From NCBI RefSeq assembly GCF_024868665.1, contig NC_079898.1, positions 6,024,096 to 6,088,095 on the forward strand: a stretch of DNA of 64,000 bases. The letters are read 5' to 3'. The stretch comes from Triplophysa rosa (Eukaryota > Chordata > Actinopteri > Cypriniformes > Nemacheilidae). Numbering within the stretch: the stretch's first letter is position 1; the number at the start of each line of letters is the position of its first letter. Positions 25,273 to 37,697 of this stretch are shown in pieces. Under the pieces are notes generated by a model, which had not been told where the DNA came from, searched no databases, and saw nothing but the letters and a program-made list of their open reading frames with translations. Made by a program: the position numbers and the translations under genes.

Positions 25273-25753
25273 AAATCCGCTGCTTACCAATATTGTTTTT
25301 ACTGTCATTTCAAAGCTTTCGACTCATAAACTTCATAACCGGTTAATGAAGAAAACTTCATAACTTCATAAAAACAGTTAAAAAAGTAAGCCTGGTTACT
25401 ATTGCTTGGCATCTTTACAAAAACATCAGACAAATAAACAGAAGAACGTCATGTAACAAACCACAATGTCTTTGCAAAACTCACTGGAGCACGGTGAAAG
25501 ATTTGAAGAAAAAAACATTTCTTACGACACAGCCATGTAGGTTGGGTGCAGAAACACGTTGTGTTATGTTGAAACGATGGCCCATGAGTCTACCAGTCCG
25601 CACTATATTACATCACTAAAGTATGGACTCAGAAGAACACTGCAAGAGCTGAAGACGGTGTTGAGAAGATTTAAAAAGCTAAACGGTGTCAAGTGTAGCT
25701 TTGCACGGTACTTATACTAAAAACCTCTTGGCTAAGCCTATAGTTGTAACTAG

Positions 25754-26976
25754 CAGAGGTGGGTAGTAACGCGCTACATTTACTTCGTTACATTTACTTG
25801 AGTAACATTTTGGAAAATATGTACTTTTTAAGTAAAATTAAAAGTGTGTAATTTTACTCTTATTTGAGTAAATTTGTAATAGAAAATCTGTACTTTTACT
25901 TCGTTACATAACTTACATTGCGTGACGTTCCTTCGTTCCTTCATTTTAAAATATGCTTTTTAAAACGCGTTGTTTATTTCAAGGTTGTCGTCTCTTTTTA
26001 CGGGCATTCCCGAGTGATCGATTCTTTTGAGTCGATTCTTTTGAAAGCATTAATTGAACAATGGGCAAAACCATTTGAATAGGCTAATGAATCAGTTCAA
26101 ATGATTTGTTCAGTTCGCAGCACGATCTGAATCATCTGAAGCAGGATTACTCACTCCTCGTAGCGCGAAACTTAAGAACACGCAGAACACAAAGAGCGTT
26201 GGATGAAGTGGATATTAATCTATATCTATACAGTCAAAACTGCAAATGTGTCATATTGTTTGCCAGCAATGATAAATGCCCGCCATATGCGCGCACCCGC
26301 GCGACCTTTTCGTCAGACACAGCAACATGCGCGTTACCTGTCAGACACAGAGACGTGGGCTTGCAGAAATATACATTTGAAGAACATAAGGAAGAAAACG
26401 TGTTGATGGGCGTGTGGTTCACTGTTTACTGTTTGTTTACAAGTAAGAGCGTTTCACAACACACACGTGACACAACACGAGAAAACATGAACTTTGTTCA
26501 AAAATGTGCATTTCATTTAAGAGAGCACTGCAGATGTTCTAGATCATCTTAGGAAATGCTCTGAGTTTAGTTCATGCTTTAGTTTGACATGGTCTAGTAT
26601 TCTAAATAAGTTGTGTAAACTACATTGACATCAGGACTAGATGAAATTTACAGAAATGCTTGTCTCTTCTGTGTTTGTCTATTCTTTAGTCTCTCTAGTA
26701 TATTGCAAAGATATCTGCTTATGATCATTAAAAATATTGATTAAAATGTAATATTAAAATATTGGCGTTAATATTAATTCTGTGTAGTAGGCCTATATAA
26801 TCAGATACAAAGTAACTAAGTAACTAACTACTTGAGTAGTTTTTTCATTGCATACTTTTTTACTTTTACTCAAGTAATTTTTAAAATAGTGACTTTTACT
26901 TTCACTTGAGTAACAATTTCTCTAGTTACTTGTACTTTTACTTGAGTAAAGATTTTGGCTACTCTACCCACCTCTG
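25754..26976. mobile_element. Non-autonomous hAT element (1223 bp), CAGAGGTGGGTAG family
   Basis: It is bounded by CAGAGGTGGGTAG and its near-complement, with the exact 8-bp TSD GTAACTAG at 25746-25753 and 26977-26984. Both ends are packed with ACTTGAGTAA/TTACTCAAGT-type subterminal repeats, the likely transposase-binding sites. The CAGAGGTG terminus is shared with the Ac/Tol2 branch of hAT. The 148-residue open frame inside (26106-26552) has no transposase motif. Confidence 0.93.
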
Positions 26977-27785
26977 GTAACTAGTATAATGTGCGTAAAC
27001 ACTGACCTGGGCTGTCAAAGTTTTCACACCATGCGCTCTCCTGACAGTCTGGTGACCTCCAAGAGGAATAGATAGTGCCTCCTGTAGGGATGGAGGAAAC
27101 ATGGGATATTAGTTACAGGCATAAAAGGTTGTGTGAAGTTTCTTTATTTTTTTGGAGGCAGAAGTTTCATTTTGGGTAAGCTTCAAACACAACATGAGGA
27201 CTAATATCTCATTTCAAGCTTTTCTTTCACGCGCCGAACCTGGAAACAACAACCCAGTGAAACGTACCGTCCTCTTCTGGTGTTACGCAGCATTCTGCAG
27301 CTGTTCTCTATTCAATAAAGTCCATTTACACTCGCTACACAATTAATTATGCAACAGCTCAATGACAGAGGCAGGTAACATGTCGCATCAAAGAGGTAAA
27401 GAGCAGCAGGGACAATGTGTGTGGGAGTATGTGGGCGACGTTTAGCGTGTCTTGCACACGGTTGAGAGATCATATGTAGACAGGGCTCATAAGAAAGAAC
27501 AATGACTGATGAGATCTGTTTTTAATCTCAATTATTTCTCCTAGACATCAATGAGATGAAATGGAGAGCAAATGGAAATATTTGCTTAAGTCTCTTGTGT
27601 CTCAGATATTTCTCCTGAGAAAAAGACCCGGAAATATCACAAACGTCGAGTTTCAGATGAGATCTCAGCTATGTCACAAACTGAGCTCAGATGAGTCAAG
27701 TCTGCAATTAAAAGTCAATATTATTAAAGATCTCATTTAATAACAATCTACATTTATTTTACCTTAGATTTTAACACAGCGTCGC

Positions 27786-27979
27786 TGTCCTTCTGAAACC
27801 TTGTATGTCCAAATTCTCTGTTTTTTATGGAAAAATGGAAAATGGAAAAAACTGTGTTGTCAAAGTTGACAATCACTTTTTAATATTTTTTATTGGTTAG
27901 AAAACCCAGTGGCAACAATAAAGGGTGACTAATAATAATGGTATCCTGAAATATGGAGATACAAGGTTTCAGAAGGACA
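27786..27979. mobile_element. Small MITE with TGTCCTTCTGAAACC arms
   Basis: The arms TGTCCTTCTGAAACCTTGTA (27786) and TACAAGGTTTCAGAAGGACA (to 27979) are perfectly inverted over 20 bp and enclose an AT-rich centre. Confidence 0.78.
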
Positions 27980-28062
27980 AGAGTTGATTGTCCCATTTAT
28001 TTCTATTTTAATTTCCCCCAAGCAATTTTAGGAGAAACATCTATGACTAAGTTGATATTTAA

Positions 28063-28622
28063 TGGGGTCATATGAGATGGCTAAAACGAATATTATCATT
28101 TGTTTTAGATGTAATGCGATGTGTATACACGATTTAAGGTTCAAAAACGTTGTATTTTCCACATACCGTGCATGTTTGTATCTTTTCTTTGCCCCGCCTC
28201 TTTGAAACACGCAGATTTTTTATAAAGCTCATTGCTCTGAAAAGCGAGGTGTGCTATGATTGGCTAGTTAACCAGTGCATAGTGATTGGTTGAATACTGC
28301 AAGTCCGTGATGGAAATGTAACGCCTCCATATTTGGAACATCAGGTTCCTCTTCAATTGTACTGACAGGTACACCACCCACCTTACTTGCGTACACATTT
28401 GGGCGGTCTTAGTCAAATCATACCGCCAACTGATGTATATTTGTGGGGGTGTGGTTACACGAGGCGTTTCAGGCAGGTCTGGATGAGCATTCGCTTTTAG
28501 ATAGAATGCATCTTTTGTTCCGACACTTTAATTTTTGCAATATTACGTGTCTAATACATGCGTGGGCAACTTACAACACACCAAAGACACAGAAAAACAC
28601 GTATTCGCGCCATATGACCCCT
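28063..28622 (+). mobile_element. TTAA-flanked MITE copy 2 (560 bp)
   Basis: It is flanked by TTAA at 28059-28062 and 28623-28626, with ends TGGGGTCATATGAGATGGC and CGCCATATGACCCCT. It lies in the same orientation as the 8.4-kb copy. Confidence 0.88.
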
Positions 28623-29189
28623 TTAAATGAAACACAACTGAGAACTCTTGAAAATCCCTTGAGTTCAGCGTTATAATTCTAAGGCTCTGACTCCCAGAGT
28701 GACAGATAAACGATGTTCACTCCATCAGAAATGAAGAGAAGGAGGTAATAGAGGGAAGATAACAGGCCGGCAGAAGCCGAGCGAGACATGAGGTCTCAAA
28801 CACGTTGTGTCACCAGAGTTTGAACAGTAAGTAGTGGCAGGTCAGTCCATGAGAGTAACTAAATCATTCTGTTAAAATGACACAGGCTCCAGACATCAGT
28901 GAAGCTCTTGACAACTCAGCCATGACAGTAGCAATTAGTCCTGCGTCACCTGTGAGGATTTACTTCTTCACCAACTCACAAAAACGCATCAAAACTCCAT
29001 TAAATTCTATAGTTCTGTAGCATTTTTATAGGAGAGTTTCTCTGTCAACCCCACGGTCCATTTATAGGCCATGTGACGCATGCCACACAATAAAATGTAA
29101 AGCACTTTCTCTCTGGGCTGAGAAAGAGCGAATCACTAGAAGAAGCCTTCAAGCCTTGCCGGAAAAACAAGCCTCAGGTTCACATGCAG

Positions 29190-29513
29190 CCGAGGGATAA
29201 CGGAAGCTGGACATTATTGTTAATAGCGCTGTCAATATGGATTTCTCTTAAACACATCGATTCCCTTCTGAAGACCTTTGTTAAGACCACGGAGCCATGT
29301 GTCGAGCAGTTCTTTGATCGATGGATGCACTTTTTGGAGCTTCAAAAAATCCCCCCCCCATTCACTCCCATTCTACCGCTTGGAATATAAAGGATGCATG
29401 GTATTATAACTCCGACTGCATTATTCTTCAAGAAAGTCATTTTCAGTCAGGATGCCTTGAGGGTGAGTAAAACATGGGGATGTTTTGTTTCTTGCCTGAT
29501 ATATTCCTTTAAC
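29190..29513. mobile_element. Decayed MITE-like segment
   Basis: The right part has GGATGCCTTGAGGGTGAGTAAAACATGGGG and ends near TATATTCCTTTAA, echoing the GTTCACCC family. The rest shares no clear block with other copies here. It overlaps a 68-residue open frame (29184-29390) that I do not regard as a gene. Confidence 0.45.
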
Positions 29514-29578
29514 TTCCGGTACACATTTGAACATAATAGAGAGCCTGTAAATTATTTCTGATAACAATCAAAATAAAC

Positions 29579-30000
29579 TAGGGCTAGGCGATATATATCG
29601 CGATCCACGCTAATTATACATGTCTACGTCGATTCCGAAATCGATTCTGTTTTATGCACAGCTCTTCCGTGAACTGCGGCTCTTTGATCAGTAGGAAGTA
29701 CTGCTCGATCTAAAATCACTACGAGATCGAGTCGTTTATAACGTGCATTTGAAAAAGCAACACTCGTTAAACATCATCATTATAAATATACTTTATTATC
29801 ATGAAAATACCTGAAAAGGGTAAAGAACAGCGATAGAATATGACCATTGGCATTTCCTGGAACTAATCGTTCTTCTTCTGTTGCCCATATTTGTAGTTTC
29901 TGTGCAAGAGCGCCCTCTGGCTTTCAGATGTAGCGGCATTAACTGTGATTCATTGAGAAATTGAGAGCATAAGAATCATACGATACATCGCCCAGCCATA
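29579..30000. mobile_element. hAT-like MITE, GGGCTAGGCGAT ends
   Basis: TAGGGCTAGGCGATATATATCG at the left and CGATACATCGCCCAGCCATA at the right form imperfect TIRs enclosing 422 bp. The TSD is not identifiable. Confidence 0.65.
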
Positions 30001-31038
30001 CCGAGAACAACAGTTACTTGGCTAAACTTGTCTCTCCAATATTTTGAATTTAGACTCCGATACAAAGCTCAACCGCTAGATGTCAATGTACCATACGGAT
30101 ACACGGATTTACATGCGATAAAGTTTCAACAAATTGTTTATTTAATCAAATTAACATACAACAAATCATTTATTCAATACAATGATGATTGCACAATAAA
30201 ATAAATTAATAATAACACAAATTAAATAAAATATAAATAGTTATATTATTAGACACTAGCCAGACCGACAAACAAACACAGACCGGAAGTTCCCTGCAGT
30301 CCCAGCGTGTGCGTCCGATGAAACAATCTATAGCATAAGTAGGTGAATTGGGATGCTGCATTTGTCGTCACTAAATGTATCCTCAAAATACTTGAATACA
30401 AATTCAAAGATAAATCTGGAGGTGCATTGAGAGTTCAAGGCCTGTTGGAGATGACTCAAAGGTTTTAAGTTGCATGCGGGGTAATGGAGCATGTAGGTGT
30501 GGCGAACCTCTTTTGCCTGCTGTTCAGTGTGGGCAAAGATCTTGTGGAAATTCAATGTAGAGCCATGAGACTCCAATTAACCCGGCACACTAGCGGTAAT
30601 TGTTTACGGTGACTTGAGGTTAAAAGTGCACGCTTGGTGTGATATGGTAATTGTACCCTGCGGATTCATATGCAGGAAAATAAAATGAACAGCAGTGTAG
30701 TATAGGGGAGAACTTGAAAAAAAAGAGATACTAATAATTTAACTGCTACAAATCAAATGACAGTTACACTTCCAACTGTGTCTACAGAGCCAGATATTCT
30801 GCTCATCATTGCAAGAGACTGCTACAAAAAGCCTGACATCCTCAGACTCTGGGGGGTATCCAAGAAACGAGAAGTTACAAAGTTATCTTTCTGCAAAGTG
30901 TTGAAACTTTATTATCACCCTCAATATCAAGTTTTATGGTCATTGCTTTTGTACATTTTCATCTGTGGAGTGTTGCCATCTCTCTTACCAAGACGCCAGT
31001 TGTCATAAAGTAACTGTGTGTGTGTTACTATTGACTGT
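30001..31038. other. No recognised gene
   Basis: AT-rich. The 83-residue frame 30757-31008 has a hydrophobic C-terminal stretch but no family resemblance and no splice support. Confidence 0.45.
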
Positions 31039-31245
31039 CCGGAGATGAGATGTCCATAAAATTGCTGTCATTGTGCCGAGGAAAGAAAACCTGACGCATG
31101 AGTTGTTGTGTTGTTGATCTTTGGGGGGTATCTTGCTGTTAAACGTGACAAGATACCCCCCAAAGATCAACAACACAACAACCCATGCATCAGGTTTTCT
31201 TTCCTCGGCACAATGACAGCAATTTTACGGACATCTCATCTCCGG
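31039..31245. repeat. Near-perfect 97-bp inverted repeat (hairpin) with 13-bp loop
   Basis: The arms 31039-31135 and 31149-31245 pair with 3 mismatches in 97. The outer tip is CCGGAGATGAGATGTCC and the inner end is GATCTTTGGGGGGTATCTTG. The loop is CTGTTAAACGTGA. No repeat family or TSD was recognised. Confidence 0.96.
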
Positions 31246-31911
31246 AGACCTGTAGACACTGTGTCTGTGAGCAAAGACTGACAGACTCGAAATCTGCTGT
31301 GTAACTAAACATTCACAAGTTCAAAACTTTGTTGGGGGTTTCAAAATAGCTCAAATATATTTCTATGCTCATGTCAAGAAATCAAACTTTTTCAACTTTA
31401 TTTGAAAATATATCACACCAACACAACAAAGGTTACATTTCAAACACTTGGCATGTGTTTAACGGCTAAACTACTTCCTCTCCTGTCTTAGTTATAGCAT
31501 CTCGGACACTCCTATTTGTCACTGAATAAAGCCACAAGTAGCTTGTATCCGGACAGCTGAAAGAAAACAGCTGACAGTTTAAAGACAGTCCATTCGTTAT
31601 AAGAAGAGAGTTATTTTATCGCTGCAGAAACTACAAACCACAGGAGAGTCGCTCGCGTTAACTGTGTCAGAATGTGAAGTCGTAACTTATGCTTTAGTGA
31701 CTGGCTAAATATTGATGTGTAGGTTGATTTACTAGGGCTGAGCTCATCAGGAATTGACACGGCAAGAGACACGCAGTGAGAATTTTCTAAAGATGCCTTA
31801 GGCCCTCTATACACCCAACTGTCTCTCTTGCTAATGGCTTCTATACTTTTTATATAGAAGAACATTACAACTTCTAAATTCTTCCCCTCCCAACCCTGTC
31901 ATGTTTTGCCA

Positions 31912-32098
31912 TTAAAGGGACAGTTCACCCAAAAATGAAAATTCTGTCATGAATTATTCACTCTCTAGTTGTTCCAAACCTGTATCCATTTCTTTGTTTG
32001 GTTGATTACAGAGAAAGATATTTGGACGAATGCCTGTACCAAACAGTTCTTGGACCCCATTGACTCCATTTTCATTCTGGGATGAACTATCCCTTTAA
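31912..32098. mobile_element. Short MITE, GTTCACCC family
   Basis: The left end TTAAAGGGACAGTTCACCC is at 31912 and the right end GATGAACTATCCCTTTAA closes at 32098. It is shorter than its relatives. Its right TTAA is also the left TTAA of the next element. Confidence 0.85.
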
Positions 32099-32396
32099 AG
32101 GGGATATTTCACTCAAAATGAACATTTATTTATCATTTACTCATCCTCATGTCATTTCAAACCTGTATAAATGTCTTTCTTCTGCAGAACACAAAAGAAG
32201 ACATTTTGACAAATGTGGGTAACCAAACAACACTGACCCCCATTGACTTCCATTGTATAGACACAAAACCACCAAGAATTTCTCAAAATATCTTCTTTTG
32301 TGTTCCACATAGGAAAGAGTCGTATGCATGATTTGAACAACATGAGGATGAAAAATTATGGCAGAATGTCTATTTTTGAGTGAACTATCCCTTTAA
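32095..32396. mobile_element. Second MITE abutting the first
   Basis: It runs from TTAAAGGGGATATTTCACTC to GAGTGAACTATCCCTTTAA. The interior is typical of the family, with CTTCTTTTGTGTT and its complement forming an inner inverted repeat. It shares TTAA 32095-32098 with its left neighbour. Confidence 0.86.
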
Positions 32397-33376
32397 ACCA
32401 ACTGGTCAACATCACTTTATGAAATTGACATGCCAATACATGCCATTATCAATGTAGGTTGTCAAAAGTGTTCCTAGGATTGACACAAGGTTAGTTATGT
32501 GCAACAAAAACTAAATACAAAATAATAAAAGAATCACAATAAAAGATGACAGTTTAAACCCTTTCGTCTCTCAAATAGACTATTTACACTTTAAGAAATG
32601 AGATTCTCTATGGTCCTGTTCTCTTATAGAGATGAATAACAACCTTAAAGTTACCATACGGTCACACACAAAACACAAGCCACACAAGTACAACGAGTAC
32701 AAACAAGTACACTATAAAGGGCCCCCTTGTGGTACACGCGATCCAAAGTACAGCATTTCTAAATATGGACGCATGACTGGGAAACACGAGGAGCGTAACG
32801 CAAATAAAGTCATGCAGCAAGCTAGTAAACACCCATTAAGACTTGGACTATAGCACTGGACACACACACACACACGAGACGCTCCAGTCTCACTTGCATT
32901 AGCAGTGAACAGGCCTCAGCATCATAGAAATCTCAGCGTGCCTTTCTCCGTATTTAAGCTGGAAATCGAATTAACTTTCTTTTCTCCATATGGTGTGAGA
33001 CTGTGACTACTGGAGTGTGTGTGTGTCTGTAAGAGGAAAGAAACACTTAAATCTTACATTCAATGCAATCTCGCTGTAGACAGCTGCTGGAACAAAGAGT
33101 CCAAAAATCAATGTAAATCTCACTGCCTGCTGCATGAGGGATATGAATGAGGGATAGAGGCGCTTGAGCATACACGGACTAATGAGAGAGAGGGTCAGAC
33201 AGGTACGCTTTGTTGGAAAGTTGAGCCCTCTCCAAGCCATCAGGCTCCGTTTTGTTCCTGTTCTTTTAATAGCGGGATTGCGAAGGCCTCGGCATGGGGA
33301 TTGGAACAAAACCCAAACTCTAAGTACTAGACGTGGGTGCTTAACTCAGAGTTTGTTATGGACACCTCAATGTGGC

Positions 33377-33691
33377 CTAAAGGGATACTTCACCCGAGAA
33401 TGAAAATTCGGTCACCATTTACTCGCCCTCAGATTGTTCCAAACGTATACATTTCCTTGTTTTGCTGAACACACGGGAAGAAATTTGGAAAAATGTCAGA
33501 TCTCGCCCCCCATTGACCCCCATGGTAGGGAAAATAAATACTATGGGAGTAAATGGGGGGCGAGATGTGACATTCTTCTAAATATCTACCTGTGTGTTTA
33601 GCAAAACCAAGAAATGTATACAGGTTTGGAACAATCTGAGGGTGAGCAAATGATGACAGAATTTTCATTTTTGGGTGAACTGTCCCTTTAA
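33377..33691. mobile_element. MITE of the GTTCACCCAAAAATGA family, uninterrupted
   Basis: The ends are TAAAGGGATACTTCACCC and GGGTGAACTGTCCCTTTAA. The centre contains two inverted CCCCCATTGA/CTATGGGAGTAAATGGGGG blocks. It is homologous to the two outer parts of 57903-59015. Confidence 0.87.
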
Positions 33692-34469
33692 GGGAGAATT
33701 TCGCGCTCATGGTGCCCTGCGGATTTGCACTGTAATGTCTTCTAACTCGACTGCTTTTCCATTGTGGCGCCACTCGTTTTCTTGTTACGCTTCTTACCGT
33801 CTCCAGTGCAAGTACTTTTCCTTTGCATCACATAACCGACTTGAGATGGACACTTATGAAATGCACAAACGCATGTATTGCACGCTCAACAAGAGCGACA
33901 TGAAAGGAGAAGTGAAGGAGAACAAGGGATGCATGGTGAGCAGGGAAGACCGAGTGGATAGAGAGTAGAAGCGAGCAGGCTCAGTGGGAATAAGTGTATG
34001 TGTACATGTGCAGGAGAGCTGAGGGAGGCCGGCTCAGCGAGCAGCAGAACAATAGTGTGGCAGGACTCGTGAAGGGATGATGTGAGCTCTGCGATTGAAT
34101 TGGAAATGAAGGGATTCCCTTCTTTTCAGCTTGTTGTTGTAGGGTATGGAGGCTTGTTAAGTGGGTATGGAGGACACAAGCTGTGTAACAGTAAGCCGCA
34201 AATACAAATATGTCAAACTCATACAGTAAATATCCTCTGAAATGACAAAACTGGCTCACTGAGGAAGCCACAAGGTTTTCATCAGAGTAGACATATTATA
34301 CAACAAAAAAAACCCGGAAAACGCAAGTAAAGTCAATGTGATATGTTGTCCTGTTTTATCTGGGTGTGGTCCTGTTGTACCTTCATTGTTTAGCAGGAAG
34401 AGGAAAGGACGGCATCTAATCATTTTGTAAAGCCACAGTTCATTTGTTTCCATTACGCAATGTTTAAGG

Positions 34470-34690
34470 TTTGCCATTGAGAGAGAGAGAGAGAGTTGCG
34501 ACAACGGAAGTTCAAAAATGTTGTGTGTCACGTGATTCACGGAGCCTTCAGATAGTTCCAGGAAGTTTTTAAGTTTAAGTTCGTTTAAGTTTACCTCAGT
34601 TGGTCTGTTTAGCTTCAGCTCGATGCATTTGAGAGGCTCCATGAATGGCCATTGCTGTGAAAAAACTGTTCTCTCTCTCTCTCAATGGCT
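34470..34690. repeat. Inverted GA/CT repeat pair
   Basis: GCCATTGAGAGAGAGAGAGA (about 34475) and its complement (about 34665-34686, TCTCTCTCTCTCAATGGC) are about 170 bp apart in opposite orientation. The arms are about 20 bp. Confidence 0.7.
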
Positions 34691-34944
34691 CTGAATTTAC
34701 CCAAGTGAACTTTTTATGTATTTTAGCTGTTCGTTTACACCGTGGTGTTTTAAGAGTCACTCATTTTTGAAAAAAGATTTTGTGAGTTTTTTTCCGAGCT
34801 AAAAGGATGATTGGTAAGATTGGTTATAGGAAACTGCACGTGCTCCTCCTGAACTTTGTTAATAAAACAACATCATTTATATTTTTACTACATTTTGTTA
34901 TGTTAACATACATTCGTAAAAGAACGATAATATTTCAGTACTTG

Positions 34945-35100
34945 GGCCGTAAAATAACAAACATAAAATAACATTGTCGGGAAATAAAATTAAAAATGTT
35001 ATTTTACGTACGACTTGAAAATATTTGCAGTCTATTTCTGTATTTCGGCATTTTTTACCGCATTTCAAAAATACGTGAAACTTCGGTGAAAAAAAAGCTA
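34945..35100. mobile_element. Diverged CACTGTAAAA-family fragment
   Basis: TATTTGCAGTCTATTTCTGT, CATTTTTTACCGCATTTCAA and AAATACGTGAAAC correspond in order to 52920-52985. Both termini are unclear. Confidence 0.5.
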
Positions 35101-37170
35101 AATTCCACAAAATTCAACTTTTCTCCGTGTACCCTGGAATATTGAATAGCACGTTAAAAGACTGCCGTTCAAATCAGAAAAGTAGACTCTATGATCAGAC
35201 TTTTTACGTATAAAATAAACGTTTCACAAACAAACAGAATAAACAGTTGTGCACGTGGATATTCTGTTTACCTGCCAAGTGCCTTAAACAAAACTGATCT
35301 TTATAAAGATCTTGATGCCATCAGGCACATTTTGATAAATCCTTCTCAAAAGTCATTGTTTCAACAAGATGCTGAAAGATCAGAATGGGTGGTGGTTATC
35401 ACAGGGTTACTAAACATCCTTATGCTCTCTGAGGCAGAGACTACATCTACTCTAACTAAGGTCTACATACTAGCGCCACACACTTTCTCTGCATCGCATC
35501 AATCAATATCAATCTTTCAATGCAGAGACTCCCACCACAGTAGTGTGGTGTGTGGGTTGCAGGCTCAATGACAATGCGGTAGCTAATCTCTCAAACTGGC
35601 TGTCTCTGAAGAAGCCGAGATGAATGGCTTTCACTCTTCTTCATTCATAATAAAAGACCTGCAACATGGCAGCCGTACAAATAGAGACACGGCACGCGAT
35701 TAAGCAGATAGGCATTTCATCTACACTCCTAACGTAGCGAAGCATTATGAAAGGCAGATTATTATTCATATTTACAGCTGTTGTTCGCACTAAAGTCCTC
35801 TCAAAGGGGGAAAATGGGCACATGCTGTGCGAATACTGTCGCTAAAAGATCAACAAAGGCAGCAAGAGCCCAGTAAAGCTAAGAAGTCCTTACGATGTCA
35901 ATATATTCCAAAGGACTTTATAGCGCTTGAAACGATGCCTCTGCTCGTTGTAGCAAATTACCTTTTACTGTCTTTTATTCTTTCCGCTTGGCCCTTTTCT
36001 TGGGCTACGGTTACCTGACATTTTCCGGATGCACTTTTAGAAAGGAAAAAACAAGAGCACGGTTGCCAGGACGTTTTTCTTCCGTCTCAGCTTTCGCACC
36101 TCAATGAAGCAGGTTAGCCGGGGAATTACAGTAACCAGTGCACATGAAAGTCAAAATTTTACTATCGAGCGCCATTCCTTGTTCTAATGAAACTGCACTG
36201 GTCACAAAAAAATGCATACATGTGACGTCGGGCATCCCAAACTTTCACGAGGTATGAGGTAAAGCTGTTTGAGTCGTGACAGGATTGTCTTCGATGTGAC
36301 TCCTGCACATCAGCAACCGACATTCATTTTTACACTTCAATTCAACACCGTGTATTATGTTGCATTTCCTAATAACGTTACCGGACAACTGGCAAGTGAC
36401 TTCATTTTATTTACTCGCCAAAGCCATTTTTACTCTCATTTGGCACTCGAATGTTATTTTAGACCTTGCGTAGGTGTGTGGGGGTTAGACAGACACACAC
36501 ACAGACGTATTAGGCAAGAGAGAATCATGACAGATGGCGAAGAGATAGGTAAAGGAAAGTGCCAGTAAAGCGAATGACAGCGAAAAGCATCTCTGCGTAT
36601 GCTAAATGGGGAATTAGACGCTTCACACCCCTGAGAGTCTCTTTACCACCTCATTTCCATTCAACCCCAGTCACGCATCTCATCTATTAGCAGACCTCGC
36701 TTTGTCAAGACTGAAGTTGTTCCAGCAGAGGAACATTAGCCATTGCTATCCATACAGGTACATGTATGACCCTGGCTCAGTCCATTTTCAGCGTGTGACA
36801 TTTGACATTGAGGAGATCCATAAGAAATGTAAAGGGTTGATGAGGTTTCCATGGTAGACGTCTTTCTAATAGACACACATCTACTTCATAAGTCCTGCAC
36901 TGCTGAGAGCTCCAATTATATTACTGGTCACTGGATAGTACTTACCACGCTGAGCCATCTGAGAAGCAAATCCACACCATCAATGCACTGCAGTCCTGAG
37001 AATTAAACCACATCCTCTTTGCTTGAGCTATATTTATATTGTGATGCAACTCCATGTTGAAACACCAAACATATAATTACTTATAACTACTTTCTGACAT
37101 GTTCCTCACACATTTGTATTCTTTTTGCAAACTAAATTGTACTAGTTCCATCAATTTATTGTAACATTTG

Positions 37171-37438
37171 CTGTGTCCAAAATCGCATAGTGTGACAGTA
37201 CGTAGTACATTTGAATAAGTACCTACCGATCAACCGTAAGACAGTACGTTCTATGTAGTATGAATACCAGTGTTTCCCCTACCATTACCTTAGGGGGACG
37301 CGCTTTCGGGGGACGCCTATGACGTATTAACACCAACCTGTACGTTGGCGTTGGTAAAAACACAATTTCGTTTTTTTGGTACTTGCATATGAAAATGGAC
37401 ATCCGCCTTAGTACGGAAGTAGGTGATTTCGGACGCAG
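37171..37438. mobile_element. Decayed MITE, CTGTGTCCAAAATCGCA ends
   Basis: The left CTGTGTCCAAAATCGCATAG and right GTGATTTCGGACGCAG are inverted. The middle (about 37270-37330) starts CAGTGTTTCCCCTACCATTA, which looks like the end of a different hAT-type element, so one remnant is probably embedded in the other. Confidence 0.5.
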
Positions 37439-37461
37439 GGCATGTCTGTTACCAGTTTCTA

Positions 37462-37697
37462 AGGGATGTAACGATTCACTCAGCTCGCGATGCGATTCAC
37501 GATACTGATCTCACAATACGTTTTTTTCCCATTCTTTTTTACAAAATGACTCGACAATCTAAAATCTTTTTTTCTGAAGTGAACACAGCGCCCCCTGCTG
37601 TTCAAAACGATTCATTTAACATCTCAATCGACTTGAATCGTCACATATTACAGTATAATCGATTTTCAACCGGCTCACGGTGAATCGTTACATCCCT
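37462..37697. mobile_element. MITE with AGGGATGTAACGATTCAC ends (236 bp)
   Basis: AGGGATGTAACGATTCACT at the left and GGTGAATCGTTACATCCCT at the right are near-perfect TIRs. TACCAGTT and TACCGGTT near the two ends may be a diverged 8-bp TSD, which would suit hAT. Confidence 0.75.

Larger units (their letters stand above)
33692..37170. other. No recognised gene
   Basis: Apart from the GA/CT inverted pair and the 34.9-kb MITE fragment, only short unsupported frames are present, the longest being 34256-34642 minus and 35191-35571 plus. Confidence 0.45.

Noticed and set aside
26106..26552. 148-residue frame inside the 25.75-kb hAT element
   Set aside because: No zinc finger, RNase H-like core or dimerisation motif. 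It is likely chance in a non-autonomous element.
30757..31008. 83-residue frame with a hydrophobic tail
   Set aside because: It could suggest a small membrane protein, but there is no supporting start context, homologue or second exon.
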